NCBI GenBank assembly: GCA_016235065.1
Contig: JACRMB010000003.1
Location: forward strand, 186,001 to 250,000
Reading direction: 5' to 3'
Length of the DNA stretch: 64,000 nt
Source of the DNA: Actinomycetota bacterium
Lineage (GTDB): Bacteria; Actinomycetota; Thermoleophilia; BMS3ABIN01
Of this stretch, positions 27,919 to 35,368 are shown in pieces. How positions within the stretch are numbered: the stretch's first letter is position 1; each line of letters starts with the position of its first letter. The notes below the pieces were generated by a model. That model was given only the letters and a program-made list of their open reading frames with translations, did no database searches and was not told the origin of the DNA. Both the position numbers and the translations under genes were made by a program.

Positions 27919-27990
27919 CGGCGGAAGGATGTTCCCGCCTTCGCTTAAGCGTCTTCGACAAGACGCTGCGGCGGGAACATCCTTCCGCCG
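27919..27990. repeat. Large perfect hairpin between cooC and hemB
   Basis: Outer arms 27919-27939 and 27970-27990 are perfect 21-bp inverted repeats (CGGCGGAAGGATG... and its complement). Inside, AGCGTCTT/AAGACGCT (27948-27955 and 27960-27967) adds an 8-bp stem with loop CGAC. It lies downstream of cooC and upstream of hemB on the minus strand. No T-run follows on either side. It could end or slow cooC transcripts, or be a REP-like or mobile palindrome. Confidence 0.6.
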
Positions 27991-28069
27991 CCGGCTGGTT
28001 CAGTCTACATACGGCCGGCTCTCGGCTGTTTCTGAGCCCGGTTTCACACTGCCTTCGGACGGGAGGCCG

Positions 28070-28849
28070 CTATTCCCCGGCGATTTCCTGCTCGATTTTT
28101 TTCATGACCTCGGTCACCAGCTCTACATAGGCCGGGGCGGCCTCGAACGGCGGCTGGCCGTTGAGGTCGGCTTGCCTGACTTCTTCCATCAGGGGCAGGC
28201 AGCCGATGACGTGGAACTTTTCTTTCAGCCCTTCACAGAAGGATTCATCCGCCGGGGTCACTTTGTTCACAACCATCATCACCCTGGAGATGCCGATATC
28301 GGCGGCGAGGCTGGTGATGGCCTCTGCGGTCTGGATGCTTCGCCGCCCTGGCTCCACCACCATCAGCATGGCGTCGACCCCCCGGGCCGTAGCTCTGCCC
28401 AGGTGCTCGATGCCTGCTTCCATATCGACGATCACGATCTCTTTCTCGTTGAGCATGAGGTGGCTGAGCAGCGATTTCAGCAGCGCTGACTCGGGGCAGA
28501 CGCAGCCGCCGCCGCCCTTCTTGACCGTACCCAGCCTCAGGAGCCTGACGCCATGTGCTTCCGTGGACAGGCTCTCGGGCAGGTCGTCCACCCTGGGATT
28601 CATCTTGAAGACAGGAGCCATGCTGCCGGGCTCAGAGCCGGTGCGCTCACGGATCAGCTCCCTCATCTCGGAGATCGGGGTAATCGCCGCGGCTGCTTCC
28701 TGATCGATGCCGATCGCGGACGCCAGGTTGGCGTCAGGGTCGGCGTCGACGGCATACACCCTGTTGCCGTTTCCCGCATAGATGCGGGCCAGGGTGCCGG
28801 CGATTGTGGTCTTGCCGACCCCACCTTTTCCGGTGATTGCCAGTTTCAT
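28070..28849 (-). CDS. cooC: CooC-family nickel-insertion ATPase (CODH accessory)
   Basis: 259-aa MinD/ParA-type ATPase. The deviant Walker A is GKGGVGKTT at residues 7-15, the switch region VDADPDANLASAIG follows, and the CxC nickel-binding pair lies in GGGGCVCPESALLKS. These are the hallmarks of CooC, which loads nickel into carbon monoxide dehydrogenase as an ATP-driven dimer. No CODH catalytic gene is in the window. Together with the CooT-CbiMQO operon it implies a CODH or CODH/ACS elsewhere in the genome. Confidence 0.88.
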   Translation of the reverse strand: MKLAITGKGGVGKTTIAGTLARIYAGNGNRVYAVDADPDANLASAIGIDQEAAAAITPISEMRELIRERTGSEPGSMAPVFKMNPRVDDLPESLSTEAHGVRLLRLGTVKKGGGGCVCPESALLKSLLSHLMLNEKEIVIVDMEAGIEHLGRATARGVDAMLMVVEPGRRSIQTAEAITSLAADIGISRVMMVVNKVTPADESFCEGLKEKFHVIGCLPLMEEVRQADLNGQPPFEAAPAYVELVTEVMKKIEQEIAGE

Positions 28850-29070
28850 GGGTTTTACTCCAGTTTTATAGGTTTATCCCCACAATCAGCTTCATATCTA
28901 TTATGGCCACTTGGCACTATATTGACGCGCACTTCATTCCGCTTTACATACTCAGCATATCATCGGAGCGTGGCTTTAACGGACAGAAAGTGGGAGATTC
29001 CCATGTCATTGTCGACCGTGCCCGGTTCAGCAAAACACCATAAATGTGGTCATAATTCAAAAAATTTTTC

Positions 29071-29188
29071 TAAGGGAATTCCCTTACTAAATTAAGATAA
29101 ATGTATTTTTTAGCATACCCTAGGGGGCATTTTGTACTAAATAATTGGTCATTGTTAACCATTAACTCACGGAAACAGCATCATGTAA
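29071..29188 (+). promoter_or_regulatory. Conserved upstream block of module 1 (palindromes plus GCATCATGTAA)
   Basis: AT-rich stretch with a 16-bp perfect palindrome TAAGGGAATTCCCTTA (29071-29086), a second palindromic box CATACCCTAGGGGGCAT (29114-29130) and GCATCATGTAA (29178-29188). The second box and GCATCATGTAA are 63 bases apart start to start (ATACCC to GCATC), exactly as upstream of module 2 (31338-31412); TAATTG and CATTAA between them also sit at the same offsets. The ACCC-TA-GGGGG shape recalls CsoR/CstR-type operators, by inference only. Confidence 0.5.
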
Positions 29189-29453
29189 TCATGCTCAATT
29201 TAACTAATATAGTTACCTATGTGTCTATGTTCATCCGGTGAAAGGCGAGCTGCGCCGCGTATACAGCTCCAGGAAAGGATGGACGGAAGGAGCGTCAGGC
29301 GGGGCGAAGTTGCCCCGGCGAAGCCGGCGTTCATCACCACTTCCGCCTTCATCTGTTCCAGTAAGCAGGAATCGCGGCCATACACCCGGGCCGGCCGGTT
29401 CATCCGGATGAACAGGCAGTCATTAGTCTCATTTGGATGCGACAGGAGGTGAT

Positions 29454-29552
29454 GTGACAAACCAGCAGGAAGCACTTCCGTGCGCCGGCCAAGCGCACGC
29501 TTTTGACCCAGACCGAGTCTTTACTAACGCAAGTAGGAGGATGAAGGGATGA
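29454..29552 (+). CDS. Possible 32-aa upstream leader peptide coupled to module 1
   Basis: GTG start with AGGAGG four bases upstream; 32 codons whose TGA stop overlaps the ATG of the secreted protein gene (ATGA). The second half reads FDPDRVFTN, encoded by the 28-nt element also found upstream of module 2. In module 2 the same frame runs straight into the main gene rather than stopping, which weakens the case for a real peptide. If translated it could couple or attenuate expression. Confidence 0.3.
   Translation: MTNQQEALPCAGQAHAFDPDRVFTNASRRMKG
29502..29529 (+). promoter_or_regulatory. 28-nt leader element, copy 1
   Basis: Begins TTTGACCCAGACCGAG and ends TTTACTAACG; identical over all 28 positions to 31750-31777. 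It ends 19 bases before the start codon, just ahead of the Shine-Dalgarno. It contains AGAC-CGA-GTCT, a small stem. TTGACC and TAACG resemble promoter hexamers 16 bases apart, but a promoter here would start transcription inside the ribosome site, so an RNA-level role is more likely. Confidence 0.45.
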
Positions 29553-30943
29553 AAGCAAGTTATAAGATCAGCCTCGTGGCCGTACTGGCTATGAGCCTGG
29601 CTCTCGTTATGATCCTGGGAGCCAGCATGGGCAGCGCCGCTGCGCCGGACCCTCAGCTCACCAATGACCTGGTACTGATGGCTAACGGTGGCGCAGGCGC
29701 CAACAACATCAAAGTCATCGATATCGACGGCATGGCTGTCGTCAACACGATCGCTGGCGGCACGTCGCTGGCGAACAACCACGATACTATCCTCGACAGC
29801 AGCGGTCGGTACCTCTGGAATACTAATAACAGCCTCGCTGCAGGCAAGGCCAGGGTCACCAAATTCGACCTGGGCACTCTGACTGAGGTCGGTGTGTACG
29901 ATACAGCTGCCGCCGACATGTATGCCTTCACGACCGGCTTCTGCGGTATCGAGTACAACCAGAACAACAAGGCCAGTGGTGAGATATGGGCAGCCAGCAT
30001 GTCGGGTGTCGCAACCAATGGTGGTATCTACAAGTTCAACGAAGCGAATCCCAATGGCTCCCCCTGGGTTTATATGGACGTCAGCGCCGGTACTGATAGC
30101 GGCCAGACCTGCGGTATTGGCTGGAACGCTTCAAACACGGTGGCTTATGCTTCCCTGATGGGCGCCAAGAAGACCACTGAGAGCTCCTGGCCAGGCGGCG
30201 GTGTGACCCGCTCGGTCCTCGAGACTACTCCGCTTCATCAGCTGGACGTCGACAAGACCAACGGCATCATCTACACAACCGCCGGCAAGGATGTCACCGG
30301 CATGGGTTACATCGACATCATCGATGCTTCGACCATGACCCTGGTGAACCACCTGGCTACCGGTAATCCCAGCCAGCCTCATGATGCTGAGATCGCCCAT
30401 GGCGGCTTCATGTATGTCCATTCCCGCGAGGGTATGCCGACTGAGCCCAAGGGCGTTCTGATGATCTTCGACATCGGCGGCGGCACGGCCGGTGGCACAA
30501 GCATCAACCCGGTCCTGATCGGCACCATTCCTGATCAGGGTACCAGCACCGTATCCTGCGGTAACGAGACGCTGGTCAAGAGCAACTACTGTGCCCAGCC
30601 TTCGCTGAGCATCAGCAAGAACAGCGTGTACTGGGCCAGCTATGCTGACTACACCGCCATGAAACTGTCGGTTGACTACAGCATCGGCAACGCCGCTGGC
30701 GGAACTCACGCCTACGCGGTCGAGCTGGTTGGCACAGTAAATACCCAGGGTGTCATTCTCGATACCGTCACTCCGATGAGCATCGGAAACATCCCGGCTG
30801 GAAGCAGCGCCCCAGTGACGCTCAAGTACAACATCCCAGTCGGCGTAGCGGCCTTCCAGTCGACGGCTTACGCCACAGCGAAGGACCTCTGCAACAATAC
30901 CTATGAGTATCCTGGTGCATGGCCGGGAGGCCCCCTGTACTAG
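29549..30943 (+). CDS. Secreted beta-propeller-like protein with C-terminal WASYADYTA domain (module 1)
   Basis: 464 aa with a Sec-type signal peptide (Lys at 2, hydrophobic 9-28, cleavage near GSAAA). The body (about 35-345) has repeated strands of the YVTN/propeller type (NNIKVIDIDGMAVVNTI, RVTKFDLGTLTEVGV, YIDIIDASTMTLVNHL). It keeps His-containing spots (NNHDT, SQPHD) and several Cys. The C-terminal domain of ~120 residues starts at SISKNSVYWASYADYTA and ends CNNTYEYPGAWP; it is shared with 31795-33195 and 35369-37216. Function unknown; an extracellular binding or redox protein is a guess. The 44-aa peptide gene follows after 48 bases. Confidence 0.8.
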   Translation: MKASYKISLVAVLAMSLALVMILGASMGSAAAPDPQLTNDLVLMANGGAGANNIKVIDIDGMAVVNTIAGGTSLANNHDTILDSSGRYLWNTNNSLAAGKARVTKFDLGTLTEVGVYDTAAADMYAFTTGFCGIEYNQNNKASGEIWAASMSGVATNGGIYKFNEANPNGSPWVYMDVSAGTDSGQTCGIGWNASNTVAYASLMGAKKTTESSWPGGGVTRSVLETTPLHQLDVDKTNGIIYTTAGKDVTGMGYIDIIDASTMTLVNHLATGNPSQPHDAEIAHGGFMYVHSREGMPTEPKGVLMIFDIGGGTAGGTSINPVLIGTIPDQGTSTVSCGNETLVKSNYCAQPSLSISKNSVYWASYADYTAMKLSVDYSIGNAAGGTHAYAVELVGTVNTQGVILDTVTPMSIGNIPAGSSAPVTLKYNIPVGVAAFQSTAYATAKDLCNNTYEYPGAWPGGPLY

Positions 30944-30991
30944 GGGTGAGCTCCAGGTAATCGAGATATGACGAGAAAGGAGAAACGCGAT

Positions 30992-31126
30992 ATGACCGCA
31001 AAGAAAAACGATCATCGTGAGCCTTACGCGAAGCCGGAACTGGTGAGGCATGATAACTTGAAGGACATCACCTTCGAGTGCCCCCAGTGGCAGTGCAGCG
31101 TAGTGGTTCCGCCGCCGCCGGCCTAA
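30992..31126 (+). CDS. 44-aa RiPP-precursor-like peptide, copy 1
   Basis: Short gene with GGAG 9 bases before its ATG. The N-terminal part (MTAKKNDHREP) is followed by YAKPELVRHDNLKDIT, which resembles the leader recognised by RRE proteins in lasso and related RiPP precursors (YxxPxL...LxxT). The C-terminal part is FECPQWQCSVVVPPPPA: two Cys four residues apart and a Pro run. Copy 2 (33261-33395) is identical except for N6S; copy 3 (37269-37397) has a different N-terminus and only K for R afterwards. Compared with copy 3 there are ten base changes after the GAG codon, nine synonymous. No maturation enzymes are nearby. An in-frame ATG at 30968 is less well placed. Confidence 0.8.
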   Translation: MTAKKNDHREPYAKPELVRHDNLKDITFECPQWQCSVVVPPPPA

Positions 31127-31159
31127 GGCCAGTCCGGCGCAGATACAACTGGTATCAAC

Positions 31160-31191
31160 GGGAGGATGGATCCGCAAGGATCCATCCTCCC
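31160..31191 (+). terminator. Hairpin after peptide copy 1
   Basis: 14-bp perfect stem (GGGAGGATGGATCC / complement) with loop GCAA, followed by TGTTGTTTTAC. Probably ends the secreted-protein and peptide transcript. Similar hairpins follow peptide copies 2 and 3. Confidence 0.65.
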
Positions 31192-31282
31192 TGTTGTTTT
31201 ACACCAGACTTTCACTTTCAGGCCAAATAGATTCATCCGACGCCCTATTATTTATTTAGCTTCCCAAATCGGGGAAAAAATC

Positions 31283-31412
31283 AGGGTATACCCTTAAATA
31301 CAATTTGCTGTTTTCTTCAAAAAGTATCACTTATAGGTATACCCCGGGGGGCTTATATCCCCCTCTAATTGAGTCTATATCATCATTAAATTAGACCATT
31401 TGCATCATGTAA
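31283..31412 (+). promoter_or_regulatory. Conserved upstream block of module 2 (palindromes plus GCATCATGTAA)
   Basis: Perfect 12-bp palindrome AGGGTATACCCT (31283-31294), palindromic box TATACCCCGGGGGGC (31338-31352) and GCATCATGTAA (31402-31412). From the second box onward the spacing equals module 1 without gaps, while the flanking sequence has diverged, which marks these blocks as constrained. Box to start codon is about 440 bases here and about 420 in module 1. Confidence 0.5.
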
Positions 31413-31749
31413 AAACCCTAATTTCGAGTAAACTACTTGCATTATAAGTGTCGTTATCAACTATTCGGGAGAAATCGGAACGCGAAAGCGGTAGTTGGGT
31501 TACGGGCTTGGCATTATATTTATCGGCCGACGTGGAAGCTGCAGCATTCAGTAGAGTCGACGGTATCAATGAACTGAAGTCACCCAAAGTTCGGCGCGTG
31601 GTTTTGCGACCGCTTTTTACGGTTTCATCGGATCAGCACGAGACACTTACATTATTAATAACCCTCCCGGCCAGGAGGGGCATGAAAGGCAGGTGGTACA
31701 CAGAGATAACAGGTAGTGCGGTACGGTGGGTAACGTACTTTTCTTTTTG

Positions 31750-31777
31750 TTTGACCCAGACCGAGTCTTTACTAACG
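31750..31777 (+). promoter_or_regulatory. 28-nt leader element, copy 2
   Basis: Identical to 29502-29529. It ends 17 bases before the module 2 start codon. Sequence upstream of it is unlike that of module 1, so the identity is local. Confidence 0.45.
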
Positions 31778-31794
31778 AAGAAGGAGGGGAAGGG

Positions 31795-33195
31795 ATGAAA
31801 GCAAGTTGGAAATTAGGGCTCGTGGCCATCATGACCATGAGCCTGGCTCTGATACTAATCCTCGGAGCCACTATTGGTAGCGCTGCAGCGCCGAATCCGG
31901 CACTCAGCAATGATCTACTCCTGATCGGTAACGGTGGCGCCGGCGCCAATAACATCAAGGTTGTCGATGTTGACGCCATGGCTACTGTGAACACAATCGC
32001 CGGCGGCACGTCGCTGGCCAACAACCACGGCACCATCGTGGACAGTACTGGACGTTATTTGTATAACACCAACAACGCTCTAGTCGGTACCGGCGCGACC
32101 GCCAAGACCAGGGTCACCAAGTTCGACCTGGGTACCCTGACTGAGGTTGGCGTCATGGACGGCGCCAGCGCTGACGGTTATGCTCTTGGTTCAGGCGCCT
32201 GCGGCATTGAGTGGAACCTGAACGATTCGTCTACTGGCAAGCTCTGGGTAACCAGCATGTCCGCCAGCACGACCAACGGCGGCCTCTATGAGGTCGACCA
32301 GACCACCGGTTTCACCGGCAGGTTCGTCGATAACACCGCTGGCGCAGATAACGGCGCGACCTGCGGTATCGGTTGGAACGCCAGTGGCTCCCTGGCTTAT
32401 GGCGCAGCCATGAACGCCAAGAAGACCACCGAGATCACCAATCTCAGCAGCGGCACCCCCGCGCTTGGCGCGAGCGCCGTTTCCGCTACGGTGCTTCACA
32501 TGATGACGACCGACAAGGTAAACGGCCTGGCCTATGTGGCCGCCGGTAAGGATGCAGCCAACAACGGTTTCATCGACGTAGTCGACCTGAGCACGATGAC
32601 CGTCGTGAATCACATGCTGACGGGTAACCCGAGCCAGCCGCACGACGTCGAGATCTCCGCTGACGGTGGCTTCCTGTACTCGCACTCCCGCTTCGGCGGA
32701 CCGGGCGGCACCACTGGCAACGCCGGTCTCCTGCTCATCTACGATATCGGTAATGGTATGGCTGGCGGCACCAGGTTAGCTCCGGTGCTGGTTGGCTCCA
32801 TCGCTGATGAAGGTACAGCGACCACTTCCTGCGGTACCGAAGTGCTCGTGAAGAGCAGCTACTGCGGTTCCCCGGCACTCAGCCTCAGCAAGACCAGTGT
32901 ACTCTGGGCCAGCTATGCTGATTACACAGCCGGACTGCTGACTGTCAACTACAGCGTTGGCAATAGCGGCATCAATGCCAACACCGTCCAGATCGTCGGT
33001 TCCACCAGCACTAACGGCGTCCTTCTGGCGACAGCTACTCCGGTTGCTGTAGGCAACATCGCCACCGGCGGCAGCGCTGCAGTAACACTGCAGTACAATG
33101 TGCCTGGTAGCGTAGCGAGCTTCTCAACTACGACCTACGCGACCGCCAAGGACCTGTGCAACAACACGTATGCCTATCCTGGGGCCATGCCCTAA
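31795..33195 (+). CDS. Secreted beta-propeller-like protein with C-terminal WASYADYTA domain (module 2)
   Basis: 466 aa from the ATG at 31795, chosen by AGGAGGGGAAGGG upstream and by alignment to the module 1 paralogue (MKAS(W/Y)K start). Signal peptide, then the same propeller-like body (NNIKVVDVDAMATVNTI, RVTKFDLGTLTEVGV, FIDVVDLSTMTVVNHM) and the shared C-terminal domain (SLSKTSVLWASYADYTAGLL ... LCNNTYAYPGAMP). The two are clearly tandem duplicates, with enough divergence to be old. No transmembrane segment or sorting signal follows the last domain, so it should be released or held by partners. Confidence 0.8.
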   Translation: MKASWKLGLVAIMTMSLALILILGATIGSAAAPNPALSNDLLLIGNGGAGANNIKVVDVDAMATVNTIAGGTSLANNHGTIVDSTGRYLYNTNNALVGTGATAKTRVTKFDLGTLTEVGVMDGASADGYALGSGACGIEWNLNDSSTGKLWVTSMSASTTNGGLYEVDQTTGFTGRFVDNTAGADNGATCGIGWNASGSLAYGAAMNAKKTTEITNLSSGTPALGASAVSATVLHMMTTDKVNGLAYVAAGKDAANNGFIDVVDLSTMTVVNHMLTGNPSQPHDVEISADGGFLYSHSRFGGPGGTTGNAGLLLIYDIGNGMAGGTRLAPVLVGSIADEGTATTSCGTEVLVKSSYCGSPALSLSKTSVLWASYADYTAGLLTVNYSVGNSGINANTVQIVGSTSTNGVLLATATPVAVGNIATGGSAAVTLQYNVPGSVASFSTTTYATAKDLCNNTYAYPGAMP

Positions 33196-33260
33196 GGGCT
33201 GATCCTGATAGGTTGATGTTGTTCACCTGCAAGCAAACTGACGTGAAAGGAGAACGCGAT

Positions 33261-33395
33261 ATGACTGCAAAGAAAAGCGATCATCGTGAGCCTTACGCGA
33301 AGCCGGAACTGGTGAGGCATGATAACTTGAAGGACATCACCTTCGAGTGCCCCCAGTGGCAGTGCAGCGTAGTGGTTCCGCCGCCGCCGGCGTAA
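33261..33395 (+). CDS. 44-aa RiPP-precursor-like peptide, copy 2
   Basis: Same peptide as copy 1 with Ser for Asn at position 6. The ribosome site and preceding bases (GAAAGGAGAA then CGCGATATGAC) are also conserved with copy 1. It lies 65 bases after the module 2 secreted protein and 27 bases before a perfect hairpin. No signal peptide is present, so it is made in the cytoplasm and, if exported, needs a dedicated route. Shares the YAKPELVRHDNLKDIT leader-like part and the CPQWQC core-like part. Confidence 0.8.
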   Translation: MTAKKSDHREPYAKPELVRHDNLKDITFECPQWQCSVVVPPPPA

Positions 33396-33422
33396 GCCAG
33401 CAGGCATAAGTAACAGAAACAC

Positions 33423-33456
33423 AGAAGGGATGGGCTCGCAAGAGTCCATCCCTTCT
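33423..33456 (+). terminator. Hairpin after peptide copy 2
   Basis: 15-bp stem AGAAGGGATGGGCTC / GAGTCCATCCCTTCT with one G-U pair and loop GCAA, the same loop as after copy 1. No T-run follows, so termination would be weak or it serves as an mRNA-stabilising 3' hairpin. Confidence 0.5.
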
Positions 33457-33562
33457 GGAACAATCCTGAAGAACCGGGTTTATGGGGTGCAAGCAGGGCG
33501 GAAAGGGAGTAAAATAGCAGGATCACTTCTGTTCCGCAAACTAAGCAAGGAGAAACAACGAG

Positions 33563-34120
33563 ATGAAAGCTGGAAACCCTTACGGCAGCGGGCCCCGGGG
33601 AATGTTGATGGTAGCAGTGGCAGTGATAATGGCAGTGGGTTTAATTCTCGTTTGGGGAGGTTGTGGGGGAGACGGCAAGGAAGCAAGTACAGGCTCACAG
33701 CTCGATGACGAGTCGGTCGGTTCATCAAGTACCGGCACCAGCACGGTAAGAGGCACAGGTTCGGCAAACGGATCTGGAACCAATGACTCAAATCAGGGCA
33801 ACGTGATGGTAGATTATACTTTGAGCCAATGCATCGCCGATATGACAGTCCGTTATGGCGACGCCGCTACCGCACAGAGAGTCTGCAACGGGATCCAGGC
33901 TGATTATTCGACAGCTACGATAAGCGAGCTGCCGACAGTCCTTCCCCAGGTTGAGACTGAAGTTAGCGCCACACCGTTGCCGGGCAGCACGATCCCCGGA
34001 ACCGGCGGTTCGACAGGAGGAACTGGTAATACCGGTGGCAACACCGGAGGTAATACTGATAACAGTGGCAGTGGATGGGACTCCGGCGGTATCGAGATAG
34101 TTGTGCCGCCATCTCCCTGA
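33563..34120 (+). CDS. Small Ser/Gly/Thr-rich lipoprotein of unknown function
   Basis: 185 aa. Hydrophobic segment about 15-30 ending in a lipobox-like VWGGC, so probably lipid-anchored. Then a Ser/Thr/Gly-rich linker, a short folded-looking part (about 88-125: LSQCIADMTVRYGDAATAQRV, with two Cys) and a Gly/Asn/Thr repeat tail (TGGNTGGNTGG) ending in IVVPPSP. I recognise no family. It lies between module 2 and the HprK-related kinase, with AAGGAGAA upstream, and the kinase follows closely, so the two may be co-transcribed. Confidence 0.65.
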   Translation: MKAGNPYGSGPRGMLMVAVAVIMAVGLILVWGGCGGDGKEASTGSQLDDESVGSSSTGTSTVRGTGSANGSGTNDSNQGNVMVDYTLSQCIADMTVRYGDAATAQRVCNGIQADYSTATISELPTVLPQVETEVSATPLPGSTIPGTGGSTGGTGNTGGNTGGNTDNSGSGWDSGGIEIVVPPSP

Positions 34121-34154
34121 TATTGACGCTTAGGTGGCAGGAAAGGCGGGCAGG

Positions 34155-35180
34155 ATGCCCAGCAGTTTAGGCAAAGGGATCGCAGAGTGCATAAATGGCG
34201 TTCAGCTGAACACGGCTACTTACAGCGTGCACGGCGTTGTGACGCGCGTATACTCTGACGATCACATGCTGGCTCTGGCCATCCAGGACTTCCTCAGGTC
34301 CTTCCGCGGCCAGCCGGATGCAGAAGCCGACATCGTTTTTTATCTCCTGACAAGGGAGCCCGGCTTCGAGTTTGATCCCGGCGGCCACGGAGGCAGTCCA
34401 GAACTCCTGTACGACTGGAACGTTCTGCGATATAGCAGAGAGGGCCAGCTTCGTTACCAGGAGGTCCCGGGTGCGGGATCGATAGTATGCGATCCCGAGG
34501 CAGGGCTGGCAGTCGCTTTCGTCGAAAGCGACATGGCAGCCTGTTCGTGGTCGATGGCTCATGTGATGTTCTTCCCGATGTGGGCGCAACTGCTCAAGCA
34601 CAGGGGGATATTCCCGATCCACGCCGCTGGTCTAAGGCGGAATGGCAAAGGAATACTCTTCCCGGGAAAGAGCGGCTGCGGGAAGTCCACCATGACCCTT
34701 CACCTGATGCGTCACGGGTACAAGTTGCTGGGTGATGACACGGTATTTGTCAGGCGTACGGAAAAGGGTGCGGAAATGCTCTTTTTCCCGGAAGAAGTAG
34801 ACGTCTGTTCTGAAACCGTCGATCTTTTCCCGAACCTGGCCCTGGCGCGCAACCTGACAGAGGATCGCTGGCAACCAAAGGCGAGAGTGAATCTGAACGA
34901 GGTAGACTCGAACGCGGTGGTGGAGTCATCTTCCACTGACCTTCTGGTCTTCCCGGTCATCGCCGAGGATGGCAAGACCCGGTTTGAGCGGGTCGGACCC
35001 ACCGAAGCACTTGCCGAGCTGATTCTCTACGCTTTCCTGTTTTTGGACCCGCAGACGAGCAAGGATAACTTCGCACTCCTCGCTTCGTTGGTGCAGACGA
35101 CCAAGTGTTTTCGTCTGCATATGGGTCTGGATGGCTCTGAGCTTGCCAGAGTCGTTGATGAGATAGTCGCCGCTGCGTGA
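34155..35180 (+). CDS. HprK-related (HPr kinase-like) P-loop protein
   Basis: About 341 aa. The C-terminal half resembles HPr kinase/phosphorylase: P-loop PGKSGCGKST preceded by HAAGLRRNGKGILF, then YKLLGDDTVFV (Walker B-like, LLGDD). The N-terminal ~160 residues are unlike the HPr-kinase receptor domain. HprK-related kinases of this sort are known from loci with PqqD/RRE proteins and ribosomal peptides, and a related kinase phosphorylates a lasso peptide in other bacteria. Here it lies among three copies of a RiPP-like peptide with no HPr or PTS gene visible. A GTG at 34134 would extend it by seven residues; AGGAAAGG favours 34155. Confidence 0.75.
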   Translation: MPSSLGKGIAECINGVQLNTATYSVHGVVTRVYSDDHMLALAIQDFLRSFRGQPDAEADIVFYLLTREPGFEFDPGGHGGSPELLYDWNVLRYSREGQLRYQEVPGAGSIVCDPEAGLAVAFVESDMAACSWSMAHVMFFPMWAQLLKHRGIFPIHAAGLRRNGKGILFPGKSGCGKSTMTLHLMRHGYKLLGDDTVFVRRTEKGAEMLFFPEEVDVCSETVDLFPNLALARNLTEDRWQPKARVNLNEVDSNAVVESSSTDLLVFPVIAEDGKTRFERVGPTEALAELILYAFLFLDPQTSKDNFALLASLVQTTKCFRLHMGLDGSELARVVDEIVAAA

Positions 35181-35368
35181 GCAGTGGGGCGACGCCGGTC
35201 TGACCACCGGCACCCCTTGGTGGAGGGCAAGCGGTTAAGCCACCGGCTGTCGGTACGGGCCTCTCAGGGTGTAAGGGGAGTTAGTACCGTAAGTACACTG
35301 GGGGATGTGAGGGATCTGCATAAGCAGGTCTTAAATCCGTTTCAAGAGGATGAAGGGAGGAAGAAGAT
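35181..35368 (+). promoter_or_regulatory. Structured leader before module 3
   Basis: 188 bases with several inverted repeats in order: GCCGGT-CTGACC-ACCGGC, GGTGG...CCACC, CGGTAC...GTACCG enclosing a CCTCT/AGGGG pair, and CTGC-ATAA-GCAG. The density of stems suggests a folded 5' leader or a small RNA. I could not match it to a c-di-GMP or other riboswitch consensus. The first stem might instead terminate transcription of the kinase gene, but no T-run follows. Confidence 0.35.

Larger units (their letters stand above)
28850..29548. other. Long non-coding region between cooC and module 1
   Basis: About 700 bases between divergent genes. The left half is AT-rich and holds the conserved palindromic block annotated separately; the right half (about 29220-29460) is GC-rich with no convincing gene. 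Near the right end, an AGGAGG-preceded small reading frame (29454-29552) and a 28-nt element identical to one before module 2 (29502-29529) lead into the first secreted protein gene. Confidence 0.6.
31127..31794. other. Long non-coding region between modules 1 and 2
   Basis: About 670 bases. It holds the terminator-like hairpin at 31160-31191, the conserved palindromic block at 31283-31412 and the 28-nt element at 31750-31777. The stretch 31413-31749 has no convincing gene: the one long frame (31448-31798) runs through the conserved leader into the module 2 start and has no ribosome site. Confidence 0.6.

Noticed and set aside
29502-29530. TTGACC-16-TAACGC as a promoter for module 1.
   Set aside because: Transcription would begin within the Shine-Dalgarno sequence, which would leave the gene without a usable ribosome site.
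31448-31798. 116-aa plus-strand frame between modules 1 and 2.
   Set aside because: It has no ribosome site, no recognisable protein character, and runs through the conserved leader element and into the start of the module 2 gene.
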